NCBI RefSeq assembly: GCF_024713975.1
Contig: NC_091098.1
Location: forward strand, 15,424,316 to 15,488,315
From: Paralichthys olivaceus
Taxonomy: Eukaryota > Chordata > Actinopteri > Pleuronectiformes > Paralichthyidae
Length of the DNA stretch: 64,000 nucleotides
Direction of reading: 5' to 3'
The notes under the pieces: generated by a model
Told to the model about the DNA's origin: nothing
What the model saw: the letters and a program-made list of their open reading frames with translations, nothing else
Database searches by the model: none
Program-made: the position numbers and the translations under genes
Shown here: positions 46,533-60,085 of the stretch, in pieces
How positions within the stretch are numbered: position 1 is the stretch's first letter
Layout of the letters: the number at the start of each line of letters is the position of its first letter

Positions 46533-49500
46533 ATGAATGCTGATGACTGCAATGGGCGCTCATATGCACAGGGTAAGTTTACATATAAACCACTATACGT
46601 TTGTGTGCACAGTCTCCAGACTTAATGTTTACTTCGATTACATGGACATGTTTTTGTGTTTCAGGTAATGGAGGCGAGTTATCAACAGAACAGGATTTTT
46701 ATGGAGCACTGCAGGGCCCTCCAGCGAAATCTCCTACCAGTCAGCAGTCCTCGCCACACCGCTCCCTCAGTGGTCAGTTATCATTCCTTTGTTGCATCAT
46801 GGCCGTTCTGAATTCTTTTCATTAATTCATTAAAACAATTGGGTCTCCACACACAGCAAACTCCATCAAGGTTGAGCTGTGCAGTGACGATGAGTCACTA
46901 GATGTTCCGCAGCCAGAGAACAGAGAGGCTGTGAGGGTTGATAGTGGTGGAGATGACAGAGGGGACCCCATGGAGGAAGGAAACACAGAGTTCACTGGAG
47001 CTGGAAGAGACAAAGCGAGCACTTACGGTGAGATGGCCAGTCCCAATGCAGCTTCACCAGGACCTATCCGGCTCCCCAATGGGAAGCTCCAGTGTGAGGT
47101 TTGTGGGATGATCTGCATCGGACCCAACGTGCTGATGGTGCACAAGCGAAGCCACACAGGTGAGGAAAAAGCTGGGCAGTACATAATATGAATGAAATAC
47201 ACTATTAATCTGAATACTGATAAACAAAGGCAATACTTTAAATTACTTACCTCTTTTACAAATGTCTTTATAGGTGAGAGGCCGTTCCAGTGTAACCAAT
47301 GTGGGGCCTCCTTTACCCAGAAGGGGAACTTACTGCGTCACATAAAGCTGCATTCAGGAGAGAAGCCTTTCAAATGTCCCACGTGTAACTATGCTTGTCG
47401 CCGGAGAGATGCACTGGCTGGACACCTGCGCACACATGCAGGTAAACCCGAGATTTATCTGCAGTTACACAGAACATATTCGAAGACGAGATTTTTAATC
47501 ACTCACTTATTGAACTTGGTGGATGCAGTTGTTCGATAATAATATCATCTCTTGTTGTTATGATGTATAATGTGTGAAACACAGGTGACAGGTTGAAGAG
47601 GGGATTTATTAGAACAGTCCATTTCCCCTTTCTGTGAAGCTCAGGGGAAATGGGGCTTCTTTACCAGAATGTATGATGTAAAGCACAAAATGTGACATTT
47701 AAGATTTTGTGACAGGAAATCCTGTTTGGTTCTTTTAATTTGTGAACACACGTGCTCACATACAGTATTAGTACAGTATAGGTCTTGTGGATTTCAGCAG
47801 GTTACACAGGTTCATTTTCGAAGAAAAGATTCTTGCAATATGTTTTCAGCGAATTGACGTCAATCTCTCCGAGAGCTTAGTAAGATGGAGCGTTGCGGTG
47901 AAGAGTAAGGCGTGTTTCTTCCGTCACCAGTGAGAAACATGCAACAATGTCAGGAATTCTAAACCAATGGGGGAAATCCAATCATTCAAACTTACCTGAT
48001 AATAAGTTATTTTATGAAAAAAAACTCCTGTAAACAATTAACATGAAAAAAACAATACTGTGACACTTTACTTTTAGACATGAATTTGCTCATATTCAAT
48101 GACAATAACCAATATCTAGGGTCAAATGTTGTCCCTTTTATCAAACTTGGGAGAAATCAGTGCGCTCTTTTTTCTTTGTATTGCAGTCTCATCTCCAACG
48201 GTGGGAAAACCTTTCAAGTGCAGCTTCTGTAGCCGCAGCTACAAACAACAGAACACACTAGAGGAACATCTAGAGCGCTGCCATAGTTATCTGAGGAGCC
48301 TGGACCACCAGACATCTGTCAACGCACAGTCAGCACAGGGTAACATCTCACACTGACATGAAGCTCACTGACATAGAAACACAAAATACCTGCAAGTACA
48401 AGGAATGATTTATTTTGAATACTAATGATTGTGGATTTTCTGTTTGCAGGTGAAGAGTCAGTCAATATGGAGATTATCACTAAACCTGTGCTCCAGCCAT
48501 CCAGTGAAAAAATCCAAATTGTAGATAGACTGGCTATTAGCATCACCAAACGCAAGAGGTCAACACCACAGAAGTTTTTAGGTGGGATTTTCTTTCATTA
48601 ATATATGATGTTTTTAAAGAATGTACCCACCAGACATCCTGTTTTTTTTATTGTGTATCGATTACGTTGTAATAATGATATATTTTCAGCTTGATTAAGA
48701 CTTTTAAAGTAGATAGATAATAAGATGCTGGTCAATGTCAAGATGCTTTTGCCAGTGTCAGGAGACTGAGGTCATGTTGCCTGTGGGCCAGACGGTGCAG
48801 ATGAAGTCAGTTTTTCAGAAGATTTACAAATTGTAGGCAACTGGACTTGCTTCTTTTCAGAGGAGTCTCTATCTCAATCATTGTTTATCTTATTGTTTAT
48901 GTGCTTTTCACAGGTGAAAAGCACATGCACCTTGATATACCTGAAGCACCTTATGAATTGTCCTCTGGCTCTGAGAAAGACGGGGACTTCATGAGCTCTC
49001 AGCCTGCTGGGCTGGCTGATTCACGCCTTCAAGGCGCCAGGGCTAAAAGTGACAACCATGGGTCGCCTACTCTGTCTCAGCTCCATCCTGCCTTTCTGTC
49101 GGAGCTCCGCACAGTTATGGGCTCCATTAACAGCAACGTGACTCCTCAGGGCCCCCGAGCCCATGGCGGAGGTGGACTGGCCGCGATGTCTCTCGGGCTG
49201 CCTGGGCGGGAGGCAGGCGAAGGCCGTGTTGACAAACCCTCAGTGCATAGCCATACCACCTCACCCAATGGCTGTCCCGACTCTACAGACACAGAGAGCA
49301 CAGCAGAGGAGCAGAGCACAAGGGCTACAGCCCCAACAAGTACCTCCAACAACCACCACCTCCACTATCAAACCCCAGCACTGCCCCGCAGCCATCCCAC
49401 TTCCAGCCCCAGCCAGGCCAAATACTTGAACCCAGAGTGGGAGAGAGCATGTCCTGTGCCCTCCACCGTAGTAAAGAGGAGCCCTGGCTCACCCCTTTCT

Positions 49501-49716
49501 TCCAGGGAGACTGTGCTAGACAGGGACGGCAGGCCTGTGCGCGCCTTCCACTGCCAGCACTGTCGCATCCTCTTCCTGGACCATGTCATGTTCACCATCC
49601 ACATGGGTTGTCACGGCTTCCGTCAGCCCTTCGAGTGCAACATCTGCGGCCACCTCAGCCAGGACCGCTACGAGTTCTCGTCTCACATCAGCCGTGGAGA
49701 GCACCAGGTGGGCTGA
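46533..49716 (+). CDS. ikzf4: Ikaros-family zinc finger protein 4 (Eos)
   Basis: A nuclear transcription factor and repressor partner. The model is 568 aa in seven coding exons: 46533-46572, 46665-46772, 46857-47159, 47274-47441, 48187-48339, 48450-48581 and 48914-49716, all in phase. Four DNA-binding C2H2 fingers lie at about residues 129-149, 157-177, 185-205 and 218-239 ([80 protein letters not shown]). Two C-terminal dimerisation fingers lie at 515-535 and 543-565. Eos features are [26 protein letters not shown] and the ending GEHQVG (human Eos ends GEHKVG as I recall). The middle Ser/Pro-rich region is divergent. The ATG exon has an acceptor upstream, so a 5'UTR exon exists. Other Ikaros genes fit less well at the linker and C-terminus. 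Confidence 0.93.
47442..48186 (+). other. ikzf4 intron between fingers 3 and 4
   Basis: A 745-bp intron, the longest within the ikzf4 coding region, with nothing recognised. The 332-bp intron 48582-48913 is likewise empty. The frame stays open for some codons into both introns, but conserved protein ends at the donors. Confidence 0.6.
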
Positions 49717-51690
49717 GGGGATGGGGGCTCGTGTGGCAGGAAGGCAGAGAGGCAGCTACTGCTTTCTAAAGTTGTGGGCTCACGTTTGTTCTGCACCAGA
49801 TCAGTTGCTTTAAATCCCGAGTGTAAGTAAAAAAGTTTTGGTTTTAATTTTGAGAGTATTTATGAAACTAGAAAGTAGACGCAAGTGAAGAATCTTTTCA
49901 GCGCACCATTTAAAGTTTAGGAGTGGGCTAATTACATGCTATGATTGAATGCACTCCCATATCAAATCATCCAGCAAAACTACTGGTTTTGCTTCAGAAG
50001 TGCCTTCTTGGGGGATTACCTCTTAAAAAACTGGGGTGGTGGGGTAGGTGCTCTTAAATTTTGACTAGCCATCTTTTCCGAAGTGATATAGTTAGCACTT
50101 TTAAAAGGTCATGCACAGAGGCATTTAAGAAAAGCATGGCATGTAAATTCCAAGAATTATATTTGGTATACTTAGTATGCACCAGGAGCTTTGTTTTTTC
50201 TGTTTGAGGAGGGTATTTTGTCTCGGGTGTCAGGTAAGCTTAATATGCACTGAAGAGCTTTGTGCTTCTGGGTTTTGGAGGAGCGTTTGTCATTGAAGCA
50301 CAGAAAAGGATTGCCTTAACTCCTACACTAGTACGCTGCTGTAGGAATACATATTGTTTACAGCACGGTTTAACGGTGTGTGAAGTCACCTCAGAAGTAG
50401 ATATTGTACAGCTGCACGGTGAGAAGACTATCAGGACAAAGGAAAATCATGAGAGGAAGTAAACTTGAAAATCATCTGCAGGGTGAAAAGAGGCGTTCAG
50501 GGCTCAGATGTAAAATAGGTGTTTTTTGGATGTTAAAGTGAGCCTCAGAAAACTGGTGCAGATCAGACCATGAGCCATGTAGTGTACAGCCTGACTGAGA
50601 CGACCTGGGGTGCTCTACCTACACAGGATTGCACTTATAGGTTCCCTGCTTATATATGAGCATCTTCGCCGAAAGCACTTTGACGGCTTTACAATGTTTT
50701 GTTCTGTGATTGTTTCTACTGCACTGAGAAATCGCACCACACTCACAAAAACTGATCACGTAATTTGCAACGCCAGTGTGTTTTTAACGGAGCTGGCCTT
50801 CTACAGAGTCCCACGACATTGCACTGGTTCCGTGAGGTCTCCACTCGAGTTTTCTGCAATGTGAGACTACTAAATCAAATCAGTTTAAACTAGAAGAATT
50901 CTTTTGCGGTTTTGCTCTCAGCGGTCGAGGCTGAAGGTTTTAAATCAATCTCCATCAAGTAAGTGATTTAGCAAATGATTTAAAAATGAATGAACAAATC
51001 AGTTTGGATCTGTTGAGTTATCACTTGTGATTATCTATTTAGTGTTGTTTGTTTCAGCCTTGTTGTATTTAATCAGCTATATTCCAAATCTTATCCAGCA
51101 TATTCCTCAAGTCCATGAAATGTTACCTCCTGCTTCTTTATAGCACCCAAATACCTTATTGCTACAGTATGGTGAGTTATCTGATAATGTTAATATTGGA
51201 AACACGAATGAGACCAAACTCAGTATTCTTACTTGTTGTTGTGGAGTTTGCTGCTTCATAGTTTAACTTGATTTCCTTTAATCGCAGGCAAAGACGTACT
51301 TGAAACCGTTGAAGAAAAAAAAATCTAAAACTGCACTTGGTTTGATAAGTAGAGACGTGTGTGTGAATGGAATATAGCATGTGTGCTTGTCATTTTTCTG
51401 CTTTTACCTGAACCGTGAATTATTTTTGAAATGTGAAGTAATTTCAAGAAGTGAAAATGAGGCATGGGTTTCTGTCTCCTCGTGTGGACTTTTCAATGTT
51501 CTATGATATTTTGTGAATGATGTAACATGACAAAACACTTTACCTCAAAGTTAAAGATGTACAACTGCCTCATTATTTAAAAAAAAAAGTCATGTTCCTT
51601 TCTGAGATGTTCTTGCAGTTACAAATGCGTGCCCCTCGATATTCTCAAAACTTTTTACTGTCAATAAAGTTACGTTTATTGTAAAACGGA
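49717..51690 (+). other. ikzf4: ikzf4 3'UTR with polyadenylation signal at 51663
   Basis: After the TGA the sequence is AT-rich, unique and without coding signal for about 2 kb. AATAAA at 51663-51668 (TCAATAAAGTTACG) is followed by a GT/T-rich stretch, so the transcript probably ends near 51.69 kb. Confidence 0.5.
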
Positions 51691-54600
51691 TTATCTCTAG
51701 TATGGCTATGATGACATCCACATATTCTTTGCCTTTACTTCAAATCCAAATAACAAACACACATATATTTATGTTATTTAATTAACAACAATTCCAAATA
51801 TATCATCATACAGGTTTTGCAGGGACTCGGGTAAGAGTGGTTTATACAGTTTAATGTTTAGACACAATTCATTTAACTGTGCTTTATATATATAATGTCA
51901 AGAAACAGCACTTAAGTGGACCATTTATCATAAACATAAACATAAAACTCAATAAATACATACAAAATATCACAATTATATAAAAAAAACCTCAACAAAC
52001 TATAGACCAAATAAAACAGAGTCATTTTCAGGTTTTATTTAAATCTATAAGATAAGAAATGTTGCTCGATTATTTATCAGTGAACTAAATTTGTGATAAA
52101 ACAGGGAGTACCTAATATTTAACTTCCTGTTTTCTGTATCTGAATTTTGACATTTTCAAATTAGACACATATTGTACCTTGAAAATGTCAGTTTAAAAAA
52201 AAAGAAAAACACTATATACTGTATACACAGAACAGGGTTTCACTGTGATAAAATGAAAAGGGGATATAACCTTTTTTCCCGTAATGAGATAAATTGTGTT
52301 TTCCTTCTGAAAAACACACATGAAATGGTTGGGTGTTCACCATGAATGCAGCCAATGTACAAGTCAGACTATTCATGCATGACCTTTTGGCTTGTGCATG
52401 TGACAGACATTTGTTTTGTCTGTTTCAGGTTAGTTTGACCTTCTTTTTTCCATCTGCAGTGGAAAATATGTTTTGGTAACTTCTACATACAAATTGCAGA
52501 TGAAAGTCAAAAAGTACACAAATAAACCCAAATCCTACGATGAGGATGAAGAGATCCGCAGCTAAATTCCCTGACTGTTTACAAGTTTCTCAACTGCACA
52601 TTAAGTGACCTGCAGACAGATGAGCTCCGGTGCACCCTGCACCGCCTGATCTTGATTTTCTAACCCCATTCATGTGCCATTCAAAACATGTCTTTGTGCA
52701 TCCACCATTAGATTTAGTCTTATTTTTCTATATTTGCAGCCTTGATGTCAACATCTCATGAAAACACACATGACTGTCCACACCCATCATGCACAGCTTC
52801 TATTATGGTTCACCATTCATTAGTCTGGCTATCGATGCTATCAAAACAGGCAGCTGTAAAACAATACATTTTACACAAGATCATTGCAGCTAATTTGAGG
52901 ATTGGCGCGACTTCTTGTGGTATGTGCAGCTTTTACACTTGTGATGATATAATCTACTTCCAATCCCTGCTTGAATATACTGGGTTGCTGGAGAGAACTG
53001 ACAATAACAAAGAATTGCCTCTCGCCCGTCTTCAACAGGAAGCTTTCAGAAGACACAAGCTTCTATTTTTCTGTTTTTACACATTTTGTCCACTTTGCTT
53101 CGCATCTCTAATACAATATATCTCACTCTTTCACAACCATGCTTTGCATCTCAGCGATCACACTGAACAATATATTTTGATCGGTGTTTTGTCAAATTTA
53201 AAATCAAATGTAAAAAAAAAAAATTCTAAAGTTTTCCACATGGGTGGGTTCGTGTGATTGTAAGAAAGTCTGACATCTAGGACTCGAAGTTGCTTGTCAA
53301 ACTGAACTTCAAAGTAATGTCGCTGGAAATGTTACCCAGAAGGAAAACATGATATCATAGATATGATGAGATGGATAAAGCAAATTCTTTTGTATCTAGT
53401 TTGTTATGACAAAACATTTAAAGTGAATACACCAACACCAAGGCTCAACTACACAACATTACCACAAACTCCTCATAGCTTTTATTAAAGGACATCACCA
53501 GATAAAGCAAATCAATGCTTAAACAATTCAACAAATTTTACTTAATGTATAGAAAGATGTTCCACAACCAACATAGGAGCAGGAGGATTTTATTTTATTC
53601 ACATGTGGTCAATCAAAGTTGCATTCAAAAGTTCTAAATTACAAATGTTGTTGCTTTTTGATGTGGAAAAAAAGTAAATATAACAACTTACACACATGAA
53701 AGATGGACCTTTCTTAAAATGTTAGTTCACTGGAAAGGTTTAACTGAGTGTGGAATGTGTAAAAGGTTGGGCACGTGCGCCCCTTTGACTCATAAACAGT
53801 ATTTTTAACAGCCAAGCGTCTTTCTTTTGGAATATTTTACCATGTCTTCCTTCAGATCACATAAAGTTCAGAGATATTTTTAGACTGTTTTGCACACAGA
53901 GCATGTTTCAGATCCACCCACGGATATTTCAGTGATGTTCAAATCTAGAGACTTTGAGAGTTGTTTCCAAAGGCTTCAGCTCCCTTCTCCCCTTTTCACC
54001 TAAAAATGAATAAATGTGACAACTGTATCTTTCTCTGAGATTTGCAATAAGCCTCCAGTCAAACTCTGAGCGTGACCTGTCGTGGGCACCATGCTCCTGA
54101 TACTGGTGATTGTGTTTAGCACTCTTGGCAGACTTGTCCACCGCCGGTCCAGCAGAGGACCTGAACATGATGTCCACTGCTCTTTAAGGCAACATACATT
54201 AATGTAGTTGCACATACAGTATAACGTGGCTGTTCATTGTCGACCATGAGCTAGAAATTCTTACTTGCTTTCTTCTTTTTCTTTCAAACAAATTATGACT
54301 TGCAACTGTAGCTGGGTGCCATATCTGCTTATATCTTCAATTGTGTAAAAAATGTAACTAAAACAATAAATCTCATGTACTTTCTGACTGATTGTATTTA
54401 AACCTTTCATTGGATAACAAACTCACAGACAATTGTACACGAGTTAATGTCGCGTAGAGACGTGTTTCCCCCAAACCATCATGTGGGCGGAGAGGTGTAA
54501 ATGCAAATGGGGAAACTCCATCTAGAAGGGGGAGCAGATTTCAACATAGCACCTGTGCATATGTTATTATTAGCACTAGGAGTGTAGTTTATTTTAGTAT

Positions 54601-56657
54601 ATCTAGCAAGTATAAACTGTTCCAGGTAGTCATCTGCCAGAATGGAGTGTAATGAAAACATCACTGTACTGTTAATAACTATAGAGCAGTTGTGAATAAG
54701 TATTTTCATTAGGTTTAACTTCAGGACTAATGTTTGTGTCAGGCCTGTTCTGGTCATGATCTTCAGAAATTAATCCTTGACCCCTTCACTCTTATAACAC
54801 TTAAAAACAGTTATACGTTAGGCTGCCTAATACCAACTTAAAGTCAATATTCTTACTATAAGTGTATCTGTTTGATAAAATGGTATTTTATTAGATTGTA
54901 ACCGTCTTTCTAAACTATTAAGTTTTGTCTGAATTTATCAATTTATAATGTAATTGGACCCTACCGCCACTAGATGTCAGCCTTTTACAGCACTGCTCAG
55001 TGATACTGTCAGAGTTCGTGCCCTGTTTTAAAGCAGCACTATTGACCCTCAGTGATGACCTATGATCACACAGTGGTAGTATAATAACAGGCAGTGATTA
55101 CCACACAAGGCTTGATGCAGAACTACTGAGACTAAACCTGCCATGCTTTATCCTAAATTCTGCCATGAGTGGATTTCATTTATCAATTTACAAAGTAAAG
55201 TGCAGTATATTGAAAAAGAACAACTAGATAACAACAAAATGTGCTGTGACGACGCTTTGCCAATAAATACAGCAGTTGTCCTCAGTGCATTTGTGCAGTT
55301 TTCAAGGTTCTTGACAGGTGCATTGTTGTCTATTATCCCAGACTGACCTTATGATGTTTAGATCTGGCTTCTGTCGTTGCTCTTCCATCCACTGCAAGAC
55401 TCCTTCTGCTTCATCTTTGGAGCTGGAGCTGTGTGTTTTAGCCAGTGTCACGCTGAGGGATGAATTTGGAAGCAATAAGATGGCTCTATGATGGAAACTG
55501 AAATTTGAGCTGCTGTAGAATATGTTCAGCAGTCATGTTTGATATCTGTTTAAAAACCTGAAAATCATTCATGTTGAAGTAGTTGACTATAACTGCACCT
55601 GTGTGAGAAAAGTCAGAGTGGCTCATGAGTAAGAAAGTCGAGGGGTGTTTTCAGTTAATATCAGCATGACTAAAAGATAAGTCAAATTAAAAGATAACAG
55701 ATTCATGTCAGGACATGGATTTACTGTCCTTATTGTTTCTTTTCCAGGATCTCAGAGGAGCATGCCAGATTCTGAATCCTGAGAATGACGACAGGGGACA
55801 GAAGTCCACAATTATCAATGCAGGATGACCCCTGAATAAAAGTCTGCAGACCCCCGATTATTACACTCGGACTAATACATAATCTAGCTCATTAATTTCT
55901 CCAAAAAAGTGAATCAAGAGACAATAAAACAAACTTGTTAATATCCCAGATGATTAATAGTGTAAACTCTCTGGCAGTCGGACAGATGCTTAGCTGGTAG
56001 CCCATCAAAACCAGACCAGTTATTCTATCAAGCGATTCCATCACACCCATTTGTCTTTCAGATGATCCAGATGCCAGAAAACGTTGTGACCATCAGCCAA
56101 GCAAAACAAAGTTGTCCTCACATGCTTGCAGTTCAGAGAAGCTGCTCACTGCAGCTGTTCCCTGAACGCATGTGATATTAGTTAATGCACTTACTGAGTC
56201 ATTTCAAGTATAAAAAAAGATGTGTTTATTATTTGGTATCTGAGTTTTAACTACGCATTCAGATGCACTCACGCTGCATTTAACCTTTCAGTGTTCTCCT
56301 CTGCAAGACAGCACTGAGGGCTCAGTGCCCGTACATGTCCCAAATGATGGCATGATGCACATGTCGATTTTTATTAGTCAACTGTGCACTTGTGGACATT
56401 GCCAACAACATGGAGTCATTAATGACACTAAATTAAACAGGTTTGTACATAACCTCACAGCACTTGTGGCTGCTGCAGTGTAGCTCTGTGTATTACAGAC
56501 CTAATGAAGGGGATTGAAGACATTTTTAAGGGAGCAAAATGTATTGAAAGGCTGCTGGCACAGTTTTTCAGATAGCTCTGGCTCTGGAAATGATTAGCTC
56601 TCAAAGCTCGGTTTAGTGTATTGCAGAGAGTCAAGGGTGGGTGGGCGCAGTATTGAA

Positions 56658-56697
56658 TGTGTGTGTGTGTGTTAGTATGCGTGGGACACAGAGAAAA

Positions 56698-56725
<28 letters not shown>
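56658..56725. repeat. (GT)n microsatellites
   Basis: Two GT tracts (about 56658-56671 and 56699-56726) within a GT/GA-rich stretch. Likely polymorphic. Confidence 0.9.
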
Positions 56726-56729
<4 letters not shown>

Positions 56730-57572
56730 GAGAGAGAGCGAGAGACCGAGGTGGTTCTGTTATGTAAGCAGTTCTCAGTATGTAAGTAGATTGGAAATGT
56801 GTGGCTCCTGTGGTTGGCTGTCCCCTGTGTCACTGCCTTTAAAAAGCAGTTGCCAAGAGAAATGTCTTCTTTACAGGCTTTGGCTGCCAGATGCTGCGGA
56901 TAATGGATAGGACTGCAGAGGGGAAAAGATGGAGAGGTGTGTGCAGCCAGCCACACAGACACGCAAGAGCGCACACACACATATTAGTACACACAAACAT
57001 GCACTTTTGCAGACTTTGTGGGTAGGGATTCCCATAATGCTGAAGTATGGTGTGAATAATTCTTCACTGCTGTACAGCTGACACACACACACACTCAGAC
57101 AGGAAGAATTAGGCCTAGTAACTCACTAAGTCGATGTGAATGAGCACACAGTTCAGGCATGCTTACAGATTCTAGAGGTGCCACATTTTGCGGACGTGTG
57201 CGGGACACGATGGAGGAGGTGTATGTCTGTGCAGTTGTGAACCAACACATGGGGCGCCAGTGTATGAATGCGATGGTGTGTCTGTGAGTGGGACAGTCAG
57301 TGACACAAGAATGTGTCATAGCCACTCAGCTCCTAAACTGCAGCAAATAAACATTCCTCTGCTGCTGTGTCAGTGCTGAGCCTTCGCCCACTGTCGCTGT
57401 AAAACACAGCTTGTAATTAAAACCAAAAACGGAGTATTTTTCCTTTTGTTTCCAGCAGTATTTGTAGATAATGGACGCCATTCCTTCAGACATTTCTCAG
57501 CGCTGTTTATTAACTGTGAGCTGCCACGGTGTCGTCCAGATAATGTCAACGTGGGCCAACTGCAAAGAATAT

Positions 57573-57622
57573 GATCAGAATCATCTTTATTGATGAGGCA
57601 CAATACAGATGAAGTCTAATAG
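57573..57622. repeat. LINE/SINE-type tail fragment
   Basis: GATCAGAATCATCTTTATTG followed by ATGAGGCACAATACAG resembles the widely shared fish retroposon 3' tail 'agaatcatctttattggcc'. Only the tail is present. Confidence 0.4.
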
Positions 57623-59009
57623 CTTCAGGTCAAGGCAAGATTTTTTTGAGGATTTTTTGGATATCAGTATACTTCATACCCAAGTAAAATTCAATAAGCA
57701 GATTTATTCTGTGAGGCTGTGGTAAAAAAAAATCACAAGAGAATACAAAAGATATCGCGAGGGAACACGAAAATAATCTTCCCCAAAAATCCTTGGTGTG
57801 ACGCTTGGGGGGGCTCCGTGCATTTTGACTCACTATGGTTGGTCGTATTTCTCTTTGTAGCAGAGATGATCCCACATCCAGGCAAATAAAACAGTACAAT
57901 TCACAAACGCCATACACTCAAATCCAGTGTTTCTAGACAGTTTCACAAAAGATACATTTGGATGAAGAGTCGAGTTAACATTCAGTGCAGCCAGACACAT
58001 ATTGCTGCAATTCATCACTGACTCGTCTGCCTGATTTGGATAAATGCAGGCTTCATCCCTGCTGACAGGTGAAATTACGCGCAGGCTTATGTTGTGTCAC
58101 ATAAATTCCATCAGTTTGTGCTCATATTTCATGCGGATCTCAGGCCTGAAGCGTCGCCGTTGCTGCACCCATACATTGTCAGATGTCTGTAAACATATTC
58201 CACTGTTGGTTGTTTCTTGCCTAGAGTCTCTCCCTGTCATTACAGCTCTGTTTACAGGAGGACTTACAATGTTTGCTAGCATAGGATCTCCCCTGGAATA
58301 TACAGCGGTTTAAAGTCGCACTCTGACGCACAGTTTTCCAACTAAAGCACTTTATCCCAGTGGAACCCGATTTTGACATGTCGCTATATGTTTGTTGTCA
58401 CTTGTCTGGTCTGGCCAGGTTAATCATTAACAGATGTGCGATTCCAGAGTTACAGCATCTTGTTGGATATTTGTTCTCACTAAATTATTGTGTCGCACAG
58501 CAGGAGTTTTTATTATTATTCTATTAATTATTGTATATTTACTGCAGGATTTTATTTATTGTGATTTTATGATTGTGTTGGTTTCTTTTCACTTGAAATG
58601 AATTGTGCTTTATGTTTATAATCTACACTCATGTTGATGACGTGCAACTTTACCTGTGAACTAACAGGGTGGATGAAAGGACAAACAACAGGAGAGAGGA
58701 GGCTGTGAGAGAGACACAGAGGGAAGACATGGCAGGGACCAGATGCAAGGAGAGGACGAGAGCAGACCATTCAGTGTTTGCAATAAAGTTAAAGAAGTGA
58801 TTCACTGTGAAACTGGAAGTGTGAAACTTGTGTATCTATGCAGTAGAGGGTTGGAAAAAAAATCTAAATTGGTAAAACATGTCTGGAGAAAACAGAGAAA
58901 AAAAACTGGGGTATTCCCTTTTCTCCGAAAGGTAGAGATACTACAACAACCAAAATGCACTGGGCTCCCAGGCAGCCTTTCAATTGGATTCTTGACCTGA
59001 GCTTCACTT

Positions 59010-59100
59010 TCTCTATGAGGGGCAATTCAGGGTTCAGTATCTTTTCCAAGGACACTTCGGCATTGAACCACCAACCTTCTGGTTAGACGACGACCACATT
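59010..59100 (-). repeat. SINE-like fragment
   Basis: TTCAGTATCTTTTCCAAGGA, CACTTCGGCATTGAACCACC and AACCTTCTGGTTAGACGACG are the antisense of the tRNA-like and body segments of common fish SINEs. Only about 90 bp remains. Confidence 0.5.
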
Positions 59101-59629
59101 TGAACTCATCAGTTCCTGATTTCTTTTCAGATCTTTCCCTCATTGCTCACACTCTTGTTTTTGCTCAATCCTGCTAACTAACAAACAAATGCAGATGATT
59201 ACATAACCTCCCTGGCTCCTTGGCGGATGTAAAGATGTGGAGGATTTGATGCTATTTGACGAGCGACCTCAGAGTCAGGACTTTCCTCCTGCTCTCAGCC
59301 TTTTCAAGATGAGCAGCTGGAGGATGGTTCTCCAGAGAGACGACAGACTGTGACTTTTGCCCTGCTGTGATCCCAGTTGGAGAATCGACAAGTGGCATTT
59401 ACTCAATGGAGCCTTTAAAGGAATTCAGGAATGTGTTGGGACTGTTGCAACAAGAGTCATAAAGTTAATTATAGCATTAACTATCACAATGCGTTTCCTA
59501 CTTTACTTTGGTATCATTGGCCTTACATCCAATCAAGCTGCACCAAAAGTAACATTCTCAGAATTATCAGTTCCCTAAATGTGTCTGATTTTTTTCATCA
59601 AGATACATGAATGAATCCCAGAGAAATGA

Positions 59630-59850
59630 CTGAAAATGCCCCCATCACCAATTGTAATGAGGGTCATAAACAATTCCTTGATCCACCCCTGATCCTCATC
59701 TGCACAACATTTAACAAGTTCTTTCCTCATCCATACCACATTTTTCCATCTTTCATCCTTTTGTGGTAATTGGTTCAGTTGTTTTATTGTGATCCCGCTC
59801 ACAAACGAACCAACCAACAAACAGACAGGGGTGAAAACATAACCTCATTA
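59630..59850 (-). repeat. Interspersed repeat (B), copy 2, inverted
   Basis: Shares, in reverse complement, the GAGGTTATGTTTTC start (as GAAAACATAACCTC), the CAAACGAACCAACCAACAAAC segment and the rich 'ggatcaaggaattg' part of copy 1. It abuts a direct copy to form a head-to-head pair. Confidence 0.6.
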
Positions 59851-59874
59851 GCTAACAAAAAAGTCAAAGGATGT

Positions 59875-60085
59875 GATTTGGGTCATAGAAAAATCTATTC
59901 TGGTGTGAATCTGGATCAGGGGGCGGATCCAAGAATTGTTTATCACTCTCTTTACCATTGCCAGATATGTTGTCAACATTTGAACTGACATTCATTCCGC
60001 ATTTTCAGGGAACTCTTGATATGAGTGTGTGAGATTTGGTGCAGCTTCACTTGGCCCTGGTTAAGGTATGTGCTCTACTGAATGG
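59875..60085 (+). repeat. Interspersed repeat (B), copy 3, direct
   Basis: TGGATCAGGGGGCGGATCCA, TATCACTCTCTTTACCATTG, GAGTGTGTGAGATTTGGTGC and a following GGTATGTGCTCTACTGAATG match the 3' half of the family at 39.1-39.4 kb. Confidence 0.65.

Noticed and set aside
52745..53257. 170-codon open frame on the plus strand, the longest in the gene-free region
   Set aside because: Low-complexity composition, AT-rich codons, a lysine run from a poly-A tract and no recognisable domain. It is likely chance, and spliced-gene support is absent.
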